Shown here piece by piece: positions 10,024 through 19,885 of a stretch of DNA of 64,000 nt; position 1 is the first letter of the stretch, and every line of letters starts with the position of its first letter. Position numbers and translations under genes: made by a program. The notes under the pieces are model-generated. The model was given only the letters and a program-made list of their open reading frames with translations, did no database searches and was not told the origin of the DNA. The DNA is taken from assembly GCA_907163375.1 (NCBI GenBank), contig CAJQUW010010440.1, positions 1 to 64,000 on the forward strand. Reading direction: 5' to 3'. The stretch comes from Prostheceraeus crozeri (Eukaryota > Platyhelminthes > Polycladida > Euryleptidae).

Positions 10024-10652
10024 GTCATTGTCTTCAGTTTCTCAGGGCAATGCTTCACGAAGTGAGTGGTACCATTACAAAAGGAACACAATCTCAGCAT
10101 AGGCTTCGACGTCTGTCCATGTTCTTTCGTACCTGAAGCGACGCAGCCGATTTCACTATGACACACTGTCACGATAGTCCTCGTTCTTTCTAGTGTCTCA
10201 GTCAAGGTCAGATCATCAATGGCAGATGATGATTTCAATTGTACTTTTATTTCTCGCGGTAATCCTGATACAAAGGCGCATTTCAACCAGTCTTCATTTT
10301 CAATCGGAGATATCAGCTTCCCCAAACGTCGTAGATCTGATAAATATACATCTGGTGCTTCACCAACAACACAGCGGCGCGACATAAACGATTCATATGC
10401 AGAGAAAGGACTCATCGAAAATGCTCTCAGCAACGCAGATCGTAGAAGTCCGTAGTCTCCCTTCGTCGCTCTCTCCAAACCATCGTACACCGAATACGCA
10501 GGCCCTGACAGGAAGAGAGGTACAAAAGTCTCCAATTTCTTTACATTCTGTAATTCAGCAACCAATTCTACTTTGTTGACCCATTCGTTGAAGTCACTAC
10601 TACCGTCAAACGCCGAAATGATGTCACTAAGTCGTAGTTGAGACCTTGCCAT
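9957..10652 (-). CDS. Gag-like protein with two zinc knuckles
   Basis: This is a 231-residue open frame. Its N-terminal and middle parts resemble a retrotransposon capsid (FDGSSDFNEWVNKVEL, later YLSDLRRLGKLI and FVSGLPREIK). The C-terminus has two CCHC knuckles, C-x2-C-x4-H-x4-C, at about residues 186-200 (CSFCNGTTHFVKHC) and 211-224 (CFNCQQKGHLRAAC), which bind element RNA. It is uninterrupted. The ATG at 10652 lies only 13 nt inside the 5' LTR boundary, leaving essentially no leader. Gag ends two codons after the slippery heptamer. Confidence 0.88.
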   Translation of the reverse strand: MARSQLRLSDIISAFDGSSDFNEWVNKVELVAELQNVKKLETFVPLFLSGPAYSVYDGLERATKGDYGLLRSALLRAFSMSPFSAYESFMSRRCVVGEAPDVYLSDLRRLGKLISPIENEDWLKCAFVSGLPREIKVQLKSSSAIDDLTLTETLERTRTIVTVCHSEIGCVASGTKEHGQTSKPMLRLCSFCNGTTHFVKHCPEKLKTMTCFNCQQKGHLRAACPLLTKNE

Positions 10653-10665
10653 TGCCGTGATAGCT

Positions 10666-10937
10666 TGTACCCAAAATAAAAGTCAGACACGTTCAATTCG
10701 ACCACTTTCTTTCAACGCCAATTTTTGTGTGTCACAAACAATCCTACAAGCCCCACAAATACACGGAGGCAGAGCAGCAAGCTCATAAACATTACATTGA
10801 CAAGACTCGCAATGACAGACTGTCAGACACATGATACTCTACAAACGTTTACCGCTCACTAACAAAAACATGCAACACAACACCCGGGCGAATCTGAGAA
10901 ACTTAATAGACAATAAATGACAGTACACGAAGCCACA
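10666..10937 (-). repeat. 5' LTR of the retrotransposon
   Basis: 271 of 272 positions match the 3' LTR. It should contain the element promoter, but no convincing TATA box could be assigned by eye. The sequence directly inside the LTR (AGCTATCACGGCA in element sense) is not a standard tRNA-complementary site starting TGG. Confidence 0.92.
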
Positions 10938-10942
10938 TGTAA

Positions 10943-10990
10943 TAAAATGTACTTTGGTCGAAATAACCCTAAAAACTTAAATAACCCTAA
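10943..10990 (+). pseudogene. LINE RT fragment, right half of interrupted copy
   Basis: Immediately after the second TGTAA copy the RT frame of 6400-6825 continues with KMYFGRNNPKN, the expected continuation of the motif after NLSKC. It degrades into AACCCTAAA-rich sequence and then meets the piggyBac remnant. Confidence 0.65.
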
Positions 10991-10993
10991 ATA

Positions 10994-11550
10994 ACCCTGA
11001 TCAATGCTTGGATTGTCTACAAATCCTGTGTTTCAAATTCAACAATGAGTCGAAGGAAGTCTATTCAAACTGTTGTTGATGAACTAGTCTTATCTGATAT
11101 TGTAGGCAAAAAACGCAATGCTAATGATCAACAGACAGATCGCGGAACTGCAAATAAAAAACGGCGAACGTGTTCGAGCGGCCAATGTAATCGTAACCGC
11201 TCTACAACGAATTGCTATTACTGTGAAAAACCATTATGTGGTAAATGTTGTAAATCTATCTGTCCAAGTTGCTTTGTGACTGACGAATAGGGCAACTATG
11301 CATCTTTTTCTGAATTATACAAATTTTGTTGTATTTATATTGTTTTCATATTTTAGTACGCATCTGTACAAAGTGTGTATTCAAATAATTCATCTCAAAA
11401 TGGTATATTTTAATAATAGTGATACTATTAGGTCATTGGAATGTGATAGGCAACAATTCTGGAACGTAGATGTTATAAAAACTTACAATGCGTCAATTGA
11501 CGCATTTCGGCGTTCTAGGGATTTCAAAATTTTCCGCATTCTAGTGTTAA
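10994..11550 (+). pseudogene. piggyBac transposase C-terminus and right element end
   Basis: The frame upstream of and including the ATG at 11045 reads ITLINAWIVYKS, then MSRRKSIQTVVDELV, characteristic of the end of the piggyBac (DDE_Tnp_1_7) catalytic region. A cysteine-rich C-terminal domain follows (CSSGQC, NCYYCEKPLCGKCCKSICPSC), with TAG at 11288-11290. About 260 bp of 3' sequence, including the perfect 20-bp palindrome at 11487-11506, leads to CTAGTGTTAA. The TTAA at 11547-11550 is the probable right terminus. The 5' part of the element is missing. Confidence 0.78.
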
Positions 11551-11559
11551 CCATTTAGC

Positions 11560-13025
11560 ATGTGAATGTTGTATACTCTTAATAACAAATATATCATCAT
11601 CATCATTGTTATCACTTTAAGTTTAAGGCATCATTTTATTTCTACCACGGAAGTTTCTATTCGATTGCTCGGGCGACAACTTGCAACTGAAACCGAGAAA
11701 TTCTGAGACATCGACTACAATTCGTAGCAATAGCGGCCTAGTGATTGTTGATGTCTTAATAGTGTATGCCCAGCAACATGCCTACAGTCCAATCTATTCC
11801 ATACCTTAATTGTTTTCATTTTGTCATTCAACAATCCAACCAGACTTAATAAATAGCACAGCTGCGTAGTAAGTGAGGTCATGGTTAAACAGAATACGAA
11901 TTTGGAATGGCTTCACTTTTAGGTAAATGTGTTAATCATTTTAGGGTTGCGAAGATATCAACCATCGGCATATGAAATACATAAAAACTCAATATGCACA
12001 AAAACACATGCAAGTTAACAGCAGATACAATATGACTAACTCCAAGTACTTCTTATTTAAACTATTCTGTGAATGGAGTGGAATTTTCATAAAAAAATTA
12101 TTACTTTATGCTCTTAACATGTAGTTCTCCTAAGATTCAAATCAAAATATTAATTTTTACAGTTTTATTTTTATGCATGAAGCATCAATAGAGAACCCAT
12201 GTTTTGTATAGAAAACCCAAGATTTGTGTCAATTACCCAAGGTCCAACCTTGCTAGAAGCAAATATCCAAATCTTTCTACAAAATGCAGATTGGCTTGCT
12301 TTGTGCCATTTAAATAGTGCAACTCTATACTCCTTATGGTATTCCGCTGTTCCTGTGCACAGTCGTAAAAGTTTTGTGCGTTGAATATGCTTATAATACT
12401 TGCAAAAATCAAAATTAGTGACGGTGATGATTTTTCCCATATCCATTTCGATATTTCTAGGAACAAGGTGAAGTGGAACGCCATGGCATCAATGAAGCAA
12501 AACAATGAATGAGGTCTTTGGAATGATGGAGTTGGCAGGAAGAATCGCCTTCGAGAGGATTAGGTTTCGACGCGTCATAAAACAGGCTGTACTCCGACAA
12601 GAGTGCTTAACTGACAACGGTTTTTTCACAGATAACATATAAAGCGTATTTTCATGTAGATCTGTGATACAGGGAGACCATTCTAATTACTTTTAGCCGA
12701 TTGCTTCCCTATGATGTAATTTCTCAATGCACAATAATGCATGTAACTTAGTCCTCTATCTGAGAGGCGATAATTGGGCTAAATCTAACAAAAGTATTGA
12801 TTTTGATTTTGAGCTGCTATCTGTGGTGACAGGACCAACTCAAAATGCAGAAAAAGTGTGTCTACGAGCTAGCTCCATAATTTGAGAGAATCTGAAAACT
12901 TTGATGTTGCGGTAAAGATTACGAGGCCGTTCGACCGTCCTGATTGGTTTAAGGATGGCTGGCTGCGACAGTCGAAGGACCTCACCAGAATAGATATCTA
13001 TTCCGCAACATCACGGTTTTAAGCT
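11560..13025. other. No gene seen
   Basis: AT-rich sequence. Minus-strand ORFs at 12171-12505 have hydrophobic stretches but no recognisable family, and they overlap each other in different frames. No splice-supported exon could be assigned. Confidence 0.45.
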
Positions 13026-13028
13026 TCT

Positions 13029-13755
13029 AGTCCGGCAGCCAGAGCGAGTTTCTGCAGGGAACGAGGCCGAAAATGAGAGTTTCACAGAATGATTTACACC
13101 CTATGACTACTTCGAATCGGTACGTCTGCCGAGCTCTAGTGAGTTCCTCTTCTTGTCAGACAGGATCAAAGAAAAACACGTGTAAATCCAATGGGACGCA
13201 AATTGCAGTTTTTGGCTAAAATGAAATTTTGTATGTTTTCTCTGATTAAACGAAAAGTACTATACCCAGAGTGATAATGTTTGGCATGGAATATCTTTCA
13301 GGTCATTTCCTTTCATGTTCATGCACTTCTGTCTATGAAGCTAAACACATTCAGATTTGGCGAGCCTCTTAATGTCGGCATACACAAGCATTTTTAGCAA
13401 CTTTATCCACATTCAACCACATCCTCATATATATTTCCGATTAGATGCATGATAAAAGCACACGCCCATCATAGGAAATGGCCTGAAGATATTCCATGCC
13501 AAAAAATTATGACTCTGGGCTTAGTACTTTTCATTTAATCAGAGAAAACATAGAAAATTTCATTTTAGCCAAAAACTGCAATCTGCGTCCCATTGGATTT
13601 GCATGTGTTTTTCTTTGATCTTGTCTGACAAGAAGAGGAACTCACTAGAACTCGGCAGACGTGCAGATTCGTAGTAGGCATAGGGTGTACAACATTCTGT
13701 GAAAGTCTCACTTTCGGCCTCGTTCCCTGCAGAAACTCGCTCTGCCTGCCGGACT
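13029..13755. repeat. Fold-back copy of a dispersed repeat
   Basis: A unit beginning AGTCCGGCAGCCAGAGCGAG lies forward from 13029 and in reverse complement ending at 13755, giving arms of about 300 bp with a shared central part. A single forward copy is at 54803-55250. In all three the frame starting in the arm encodes the same short polypeptide (RVSAG(N/S)EAESETFTE, then KEKHM, IQWDADCSFWLK and stop). It reads open on the minus strand at 13560-13943; the other two copies contain stops. Family unknown; it is probably a transposable-element protein or a captured exon. Confidence 0.65.
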
Positions 13756-13943
13756 ATTCTCCCGAATTGTGGAAGATAATCAACCAAGCCGATTAGTTGG
13801 TAGAATTGTGAAGTTATGCAAATGAAAACCTTCATGCACGACTTCATAAGATTCATGTTTATTCTTGAACAGACCTGTTTGAACTGACTAGTACGTGGGT
13901 CTGAATTTTCCGACCAAGGCTCATTCAGAAGCCCCCAGTCCAT
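13560..13943 (-). CDS. Unidentified ORF conserved in repeat copies
   Basis: A 127-residue open frame. Its C-terminal half (from about residue 66, RQAERVSAGNEAES, to DADCSFWLK stop) is shared with the degraded copies at about 13050-13220 and 54810-55000. The N-terminal half lies outside the repeat. No domain is recognised. Conservation of frame across copies suggests past coding function rather than chance. Confidence 0.4.
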   Translation of the reverse strand: MDWGLLNEPWSENSDPRTSQFKQVCSRINMNLMKSCMKVFICITSQFYQLIGLVDYLPQFGRIVRQAERVSAGNEAESETFTECCTPYAYYESARLPSSSEFLFLSDKIKEKHMQIQWDADCSFWLK

Positions 13944-13955
13944 CCCGGGCCTGAT

Positions 13956-14838
13956 TTAACCCTTAAGATACAAAGGTAATTTGCCACCTTTAAAAGACAA
14001 AAGGTGATCAAAATGATCACCTCGAAAATAAACACTGTTTATGCCCGATAGTTGATATATTTTTAACTCATCTAAATTATTTATGGCCCAAAGGATGTAT
14101 TTCGTCGTATTTGAACGCTTTAAACTGCCGTCTAACAAGCCGGGTATTGATTGAGATTGATTTGTATTGAATCTGATTGAGTGTTGTTTTTTAATATCAA
14201 CTGTAGTTTTTGCATAAAACTCCCATCAACATTATTGCATTAAATGAGCAAACTATCTTCAATATTCATCATCCAACAGCAGGAAATAACAATCCACGCA
14301 CTAAGAGGCGCACATTTCTTATGAGTCTAGCTGATGAATTGGTGAAAGAAGAAATGGTGTTGCGACTTGACAGACCATTTGGACTTCCCACGAACATTGT
14401 TGAGAATTTGTCTCGATATACAGGGCAACCAAGTCCTCGTGCTGTTCGACGGCAAGAAGTTGAGGCTTCGAGTGAAAGACCCCGATGTGGCAAATGCATC
14501 AAGAGGGCAAACGTCCTCGCGATGCGAATCTGACAGCCTCGAAACGTGCAGCTTGTAACTTGCCAATTTACGGAAAACACGGAATAAAGAAGATTCTGTG
14601 CATTGACTGTTGAATTTTACTACAGATATTGGACACCAAAATGCGATTGATTCAAAGTTGTAATACTTTGATAATGCGTTGCAAAATATTGATAATGCAA
14701 TGATGTTATGAAACATATTTCAATAATTGACTTGTTATATGAATTTCATGTAAAACAAAACATGTTTCATGAATCCGTTTTTTCAGTCGAAAAAGTCGAA
14801 AAAGTTCAGTCGATCACCCCTTTGTATCTTAAGGTTAA
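13956..14838 (+). mobile_element. Internally deleted piggyBac element, 883 bp
   Basis: TTAA lies at 13956-13959 and 14835-14838, with inverted termini CCCTTAAGATACAAAGG (left) and CCTTTGTATCTTAAGG (right, plus sense). The internal hairpin GGTGATCAAAATGATCACC is near 14005-14023. The left part is non-coding 5' sequence; the right part holds only the C-terminal end of a piggyBac transposase. It was evidently derived from an autonomous copy by internal deletion. Confidence 0.82.
14210..14612 (+). pseudogene. piggyBac transposase C-terminal remnant
   Basis: In the deleted piggyBac, one frame gives NIHHPTAGNNNPRTKRRTFL, then LADELVKEEM, the end of the transposase core, and then RCGKCIK. After a frame change near 14490-14515 the cysteine-rich tail continues as AACNLPIYGKHGIKKILCID plus C and stop, with C and H residues of the zinc-binding C-terminus. 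It cannot encode an active enzyme. Confidence 0.72.
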
Positions 14839-14839
14839 C

Positions 14840-15895
14840 GGGAATTTTCAGGCTAAGGTTCGCCTCACCCAGCCTGTTTATTGTCAGATATCAAAAATTA
14901 GGTGCTAGAATTCTTACAAAGTATGTCTTAGATGATAAGGACAATACCTCATAAGCCAAGGTAAGTTATTTACAGAAGCGGGAAGCGAAAATGAAGGTGA
15001 TATGAAATTGATTCAATTCAACATCAAGCTCAGCGGAAAACCAGCCGGGACGGAGAACCATATTCGTCGCAATGAACATGTTGAGCATATTCTATAGAGA
15101 AAGAATATCGCAAAAAGGTTTCATTGCACCGATATATTTCGTCGGCTCTCTACGGGATGCACTCCGGAATGACAAGCAAGGTATGATGTGAACACATGCA
15201 ACCACAGAATTAGACAGGTCGTCTCTTCTTCTGTTTGACTAGAAAGGAAACATTGGAACATGTAACGTTAATGAAATGGCACAATCTCCTGACTGAATAC
15301 CATAGCAATCGAACAATGAGCAGCCAGTTCACCATTAAACACGCCAAATTGTGCAAAGTTTCAGTGACTGTTATCAACCGGATCACACAGCAAAGAGACA
15401 CAGTCGATGTCAAGTTCTACAGAAAAGTTTGTGAACGTATTTTCGTGCGCCTGCTAACTTTTTTTAAAATGATCGGAGGCTCCAACATTATCGAGAAAAC
15501 TTTTGCGAAATGACCTGAATTCTTTGAATCTGAAGGAATCGTGGTGATCGGATCATTTTGAAGGAATTCACAGTAATCCGTAAGCGACGCACGACTATTT
15601 TTCCTATCTCTGCAAGGTATTAAAAGTTTCTTTTTGCCCACTTAACCAGTTCCAGCATGTGCCATCTGTTTGAATCAGTTTGCACTTCTAGCAAAGTGAT
15701 GCGGCTAAACAATCTAATTCTGCGTGCAACGGTCAGCAGACAATCTTCTGACGCATCATGACATGATTGATGCGTAATGAGACAATGAAGCATGAAATAC
15801 AATAAAAACATGAAAGTCAAGACTAATAAGAAAGTTGTCGAGGTAAGGAAAGGGTAAAAACGGTCTCCTTCTGGACGCAAAGGTCTGGGTTCGAT
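14840..15895. other. No gene seen; one inverted repeat partner
   Basis: About 100 bases at 15096-15205 (AAGGTTTCATTGCACCGATA and CTCCGGAATGACAA) recur in reverse complement at about 16800-16910 beside a PLE endonuclease remnant, so they are probably PLE terminal sequence. ORFs at 15235-15513 and 15417-15641 lack recognisable domains. Confidence 0.45.
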
Positions 15896-15908
15896 CTGTA
15901 AATGTGCT

Positions 15909-16630
15909 TTACTTTACTTTATGCGGCATATTCATTGCTGAACTTCGGCCGACCCATTGGAGATGGCACGCCACAGTTTTCGCTCACGCATTGCGCCGTT
16001 CAATTCGTGCATGTTGAGTCCGGTCCATTTCATGATGTTGTTGACATACTGCGTCCTGGGCCTTCCTCTGCGCCGGCTGCCCTCCATGTTGCCTTGCAGG
16101 ACAGTTCTCGTTAAAAGGCATCCTCCCTCCCTGCATTGATGACCGTAGAAGGAGAGTTTCCTTTTCCGAATGTGTCGAAGTAACATAGGGGTAGTGGCCA
16201 GTTGCTGGAAGATGCTGGCATTCGTTCGGTGCTCTCTGTAATTTATGCGCAACATTCTCCTCCAGAACCACATTTCAGCAGCTTCGATGTGTTTCTCGTC
16301 TGCAGTTTTCAGCGTCCATCCTTCCGCTCCATATGATAGAATTGGCCACACAAGCGTCTTCACTAATTTTATCTTGAGCTTTGTTGGTAGTGCCTATCTG
16401 CCCATGGCTTGTTCAGTCTGGTCATCTTCGCCTTAGCCATAGCTATTCTCACATGGACGTCTCCTGTGCAACTTCCATCATTTTTCTTGATAGAGCCAGC
16501 CAAGATGAAGCTTACACCCTCCTCTCTTCAGCAAAGAGAATCCTGGGGAGGGAGCACAGCCACATCCAGGAAGATGCTTGGCGATGCTGCTTGATGGCTT
16601 CCTGCCATTGGAGTCACCTTTCTTAAGCCG
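15909..16630 (-). pseudogene. RTE-like LINE, C-terminal end
   Basis: The main frame (16363-15932) reads KTLVWPILSYGAEGWTLKTA, then AEMWFWRRMLRINYREHRTN, RKLSFYGHQCREGG and GRPRTQYVNNIMKWTG, the C-terminal region of RTE/BovB-type non-LTR retrotransposon proteins. Upstream to about 16630 more of the same protein appears in shifted frames. The 3' end has a short AAAGT tandem tail (ACTTTACTTTAT in plus sense near 15911), typical of RTE insertions. It is 5' truncated and has lost its RT core. Confidence 0.75.
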
Positions 16631-16639
16631 CGCTGGAAG

Positions 16640-16920
16640 GTGCTCATGTGCTCGTTTATTCTCTGGTCTCCTCTCGGTTCAGCCGATGTATCTGCTGTCG
16701 CCGTCACAACTGAAATTGTAGATTCCGAGGTGATTGGAAGTCTGTCCTATCGAACACATGTGGGGGACACAAATGAATCTCATTGAGTCTGCTGACCGTT
16801 GCATGTGTTCACATCATACATTGTTTGTCATTCCGGAGTGCTTCGCGTAGAGAGCCGGCGAAATATATCGGTGCAATGAAACCTTTTGTGATATTCTTTC
16901 TCTATAAAATTGTTATATTT
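16640..16920 (-). pseudogene. Penelope-like GIY-YIG endonuclease remnant
   Basis: The minus-strand translation contains GIYNFSCDGDSRYIG, then TERR and EHLPARL, the GIY-YIG core of a PLE endonuclease, interrupted by a stop after RYIG. Adjacent sequence at 16800-16910 is an inverted copy of 15096-15205, probably the terminal repeat of the same element. Confidence 0.6.
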
Positions 16921-16924
16921 TACA

Positions 16925-17464
16925 CCATATATTCAAAGACATGAACAGAGTCTGTTTGTCATTGGTCTATGTCTTGTTAGTTGAGTCTACAATCTCTGCA
17001 AGATTTACCTTTCTTGATTGCTTTCAAAACATAGTTGAATTAGCCTTTTATGTTATATCTAAGTGGACATTTCACAATTAATGAGAAATATGAAGCGTCT
17101 TGTACTATGAGGATAATTTCAAACAAATTCAATCAGACAGCCGAAGCGTAAATGATGCAATTGACCTTGTTTGCATACCGTGACATGTGTCGCCGCATAC
17201 CTTAATTAACATCGAACTTTCCCGTAGCCGTTTTGTTGCAAACTTTCAACCTGATTTTTATTCCCGTGAATGAAATTGGGGTAAAGCAACCACAATGTGT
17301 AAACACTCACAATTGGATTCGAAGATCTGACGCAAAGAGAACGAGCACATGTGAGATTATAGCAAATGAATCTCATTGAGTAATGCTTTCGGATCAGATC
17401 AACGAAGACAAATATAGACATCGGTTTTGTAACTCATTCGTTATCTACAAGTAAATTAGGATTC
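16925..17464. other. Intergenic, presumed upstream region of secreted peptide gene
   Basis: No ORF with recognisable content. The ORF at 17206-17421 on the minus strand has no domain. Any promoter of the peptide gene at 17465 would lie here, but no motif could be assigned confidently. Confidence 0.4.
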
Positions 17465-17617
17465 ATGAATTCGATCCTTAGAAGCTTCTTGCTCATTTTG
17501 GTCAGTATAGTATTTTTTTTGGCCGCTTCGTCAGTTTCTACGTGTGTTCCTAAATGTATGGACGGAAATGGCTACTGTGACTATAGGAAGGAAAGCAACA
17601 CCTGGCGATGCAAGTGA
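17465..17617 (+). CDS. Secreted cysteine-rich peptide, first exon (EGF-like family)
   Basis: The ATG at 17465 starts a clear signal peptide (MNSILRSFLLILVSIVFFLA, then ASSVS), followed by C-x3-C-x6-C-x10-C and Lys. Read unspliced it stops at TGA (17615-17617) after 50 residues. The codon before the stop overlaps a strong splice donor, AA|GTGAGT at 17614, in phase 2. The gene at 42063 has the same layout and phase, so this is probably a paralogue with a second exon. A possible but unproven acceptor (ATTTCAG) ends near 17696. AATAAA lies at 17818-17823. Role unknown; secretion is supported by the signal peptide. The Cys pattern fits the first half of an EGF-like domain. Confidence 0.6.
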   Translation: MNSILRSFLLILVSIVFFLAASSVSTCVPKCMDGNGYCDYRKESNTWRCK

Positions 17618-17808
17618 GTGAGACACGACTTGAAGTTGATTCTGTTACTAAGTTACTTAAAACTCTGAGTGGCGGAATCATGATCATTTCAGTGGAATTT
17701 TACTTTGTGGCAATTTTTATGATTTCCCAAGTTCATGAAAAAACAATTTCTGTAATTGAAAATGACATAAAGACAAATATTTTGTGAAGTATGTTTAGGT
17801 TTCTTGCA

Positions 17809-18220
17809 TTAGATTTCAATAAAGCCAACATGTTTCGCCGTTGTAATTATGCTGTATATAACAGTGATGCTTTTTATATATTTGGCTTGAGGGCCCTTCT
17901 TTCGCACAAAACTAAGTAATGAATATAAAAGATCAAAAACCAAGTGTGTGTCATTGGTTCCCAATTTCTTTCCCTGAGGCTTGATCACAGGCAATACAAA
18001 TGATGAAATTAGATGTTCGTGTATACAAGCAGATGTAACATCTGTGGATCATAACAGAATAAAAACTTCGGTGGATTCTCATGAGATATCTCTAAAAAAT
18101 AACATAGTCTAGTAGGCCAATTTAAGAATGCGGAACATCAGCATAGAAATGCATGTAGAATGGTACATGAAAGACATAGATTAGATACTTACAACAAATG
18201 ATTTGCGGGCCATTAAGATA
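17809..18220 (-). repeat. Dispersed repeat with partial ORF, partner of 23480-23860
   Basis: The minus-strand ORF 17809-17994 (VIKPQGKKLG, YSLLSFVRKKGPQAKYIK) is homologous to the plus-strand ORF at 23514-23894 (VIKPQSENLG, YSLLSIAPKKGPQAKCIK). Outside the ORF, TAAG(T/C)ATCTAATCTATGTCT is shared. The two copies are in inverted orientation about 5.5 kb apart. Family not recognised. Confidence 0.55.
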
Positions 18221-18224
18221 AAAA

Positions 18225-19880
18225 CGTGAAAAAGCTGAAAGTTTGAAACTAAGAGTTCAGGAATTTTGCATCCATTCATCAGGAAGTTTGGGTTAGTCTC
18301 TTGAACATATACGTACATGAATGTACTCTCAATTGACTCACCTTATCAATGTTATCCTTGTGAGATTGTTGCTGTTGCTATTCTGTACTTTTGTAATCCT
18401 TCCTATTTCGCCAATGCAATATAAAGTTTCTTGCTAAAGTTGCGATTTCATATTTCACATCTTTCAATAAACATAAAACATCTTTCTTTACAGCCAATAC
18501 ATTTATTGATACAAGCCCTCTATTTTTGCTCTGCCCTCTATCTATTGTCCGATGCAATGGTTCATCAGTCAGAGACACAAATTATAAGTCCTGTATTTTG
18601 CATATAATCCATGTTCCTTTCTCAATTTTGTCATTTCCTTTTCTCATATTCATTTACTGGCCTAAACGACACTTTCAGTAAAATTTAAATATCTTTCTGT
18701 CGCTTATCTTTTCTTCCTTGAGCATCTTTTCAATAAAATATTATCACAAAAGACGTCTGGATAGCCATTTTTCTGCATTTGATTCAAAGAATACTCATTC
18801 ATCAAGACGTCTAATGCTTCAAACGACTTTTCTTCATGTCATCAATTATTTCCTTCTCGTTTTCAGATTCTCTCGTGTTCTTTTGTTTTTAGCAGACATC
18901 CAAAAAAATGTGACTCCCATCAGAAACTTGTGGAAATATAGTCTTTGGAATAAATCAGGTTTAAATCAAGTTTTATTGAAAGCCTGCATAGAGAGTCTTC
19001 TCATTCACCACGGCATACCACCAAATCAAAATTTGTACTTACTTTAGGTTGTGGAACATAGCAAGGACCTTTTCCTAGCAAGTTTTGTTCATTTTCTTTA
19101 AAAGTATGTGAAGATAAGTTGGTGAATGTCTGAGCAGAAGTATATTCAGTATTGCCTCTGATGTTCCATATGCATGTTCATGTTTGTGTGGTCATTTAAA
19201 AAAGACTTCGTATATGTATCTCGCTTTACACGAGGTTCTAGTTCTCTCTTTTCTTCATAGTACACGAAATTCTTACTTGACAAATTCAACCATACTTTGG
19301 CTTGTTGTCTCTGTAATCTTGCTTGAATCGGTGCGTAGGGCATTTTTCAATCTAGTTTACAACTCGAAAGCCAATTTGTATCACTTCACGTCGGCTGCAT
19401 CCTCGCTCAAAGAAAAAAGAAATAGAGAAGTTTTAGAGAAAGAAATATGAGAAAGATTGCGTTTAAAACGAAGAAGGGTGCTAGCTAAATTCCAGCTCTT
19501 CCGCCCAATTTCTTTTTCAACAACATTGTATATTTCTTACCGTCATGGTCAGTAAGATGAATAATGAATTGTACAGTAAATATGTTTTTTTCCGCACGAA
19601 GTTAAGTAATGAATAACAATAATGAAAAATTAAAGCGTGCGCAACTGCTTCCATACAGAAAGAAGGGTTAATGTTTATTGAAAGATGTCATATATGAAAT
19701 CGCAATTTCTACATTGCCGAAATAGGAAGAATTGCACAACAAAACCATCAAAAAGCAGCAGGCAAGAAGAATCACATGCAAGAATAAGAAGAAGAAGAAA
19801 TTATATATATTTTCCAAATTTGAATTAAAAGTATAACATATCATAAGGAAGTCAGTAAGGAATGGCACTTGTGAAATCAA
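18225..19880. other. No gene seen
   Basis: AT-rich sequence. ORFs at 18718-19047 and 19184-19450 (plus) and 19668-19880 (minus) have no recognisable domain. Pieces similar to the 17.8-kb repeat (TAAGTAATGAATA near 19600) suggest decayed repeats. Confidence 0.4.
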
Positions 19881-19885
19881 TAAAG

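Larger units (their letters stand above)
6826..10937 (-). mobile_element. LTR retrotransposon, Ty3/gypsy-like, 4112 bp
   Basis: A complete element lies on the minus strand: 5' LTR 10666-10937, gag, protease, RT, RNase H, integrase, 3' LTR 6826-7097. The LTRs begin TG and end CA in element orientation and differ at one of 272 positions (7049 versus 10889). The 5-bp duplication TGTAA flanks it exactly (6821-6825 and 10938-10942). A purine-rich tract (GCGGGGGA in element sense) abuts the 3' LTR at 7098-7105. Domain order places it with Ty3/gypsy-type elements; BEL/Pao is the less likely alternative. The LTR identity implies a recent insertion, yet pol has several frame lesions. Confidence 0.9.

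Noticed and set aside
12171-12505. Overlapping minus-strand ORFs as a membrane protein gene
   Set aside because: Hydrophobic stretches only, in two competing frames, with no homologue recognised.
15880-15905. tRNA gene or tRNA-derived SINE (GGTTCGATCTG, B-box-like)
   Set aside because: No matching A box or cloverleaf could be drawn in the preceding 60 bases.
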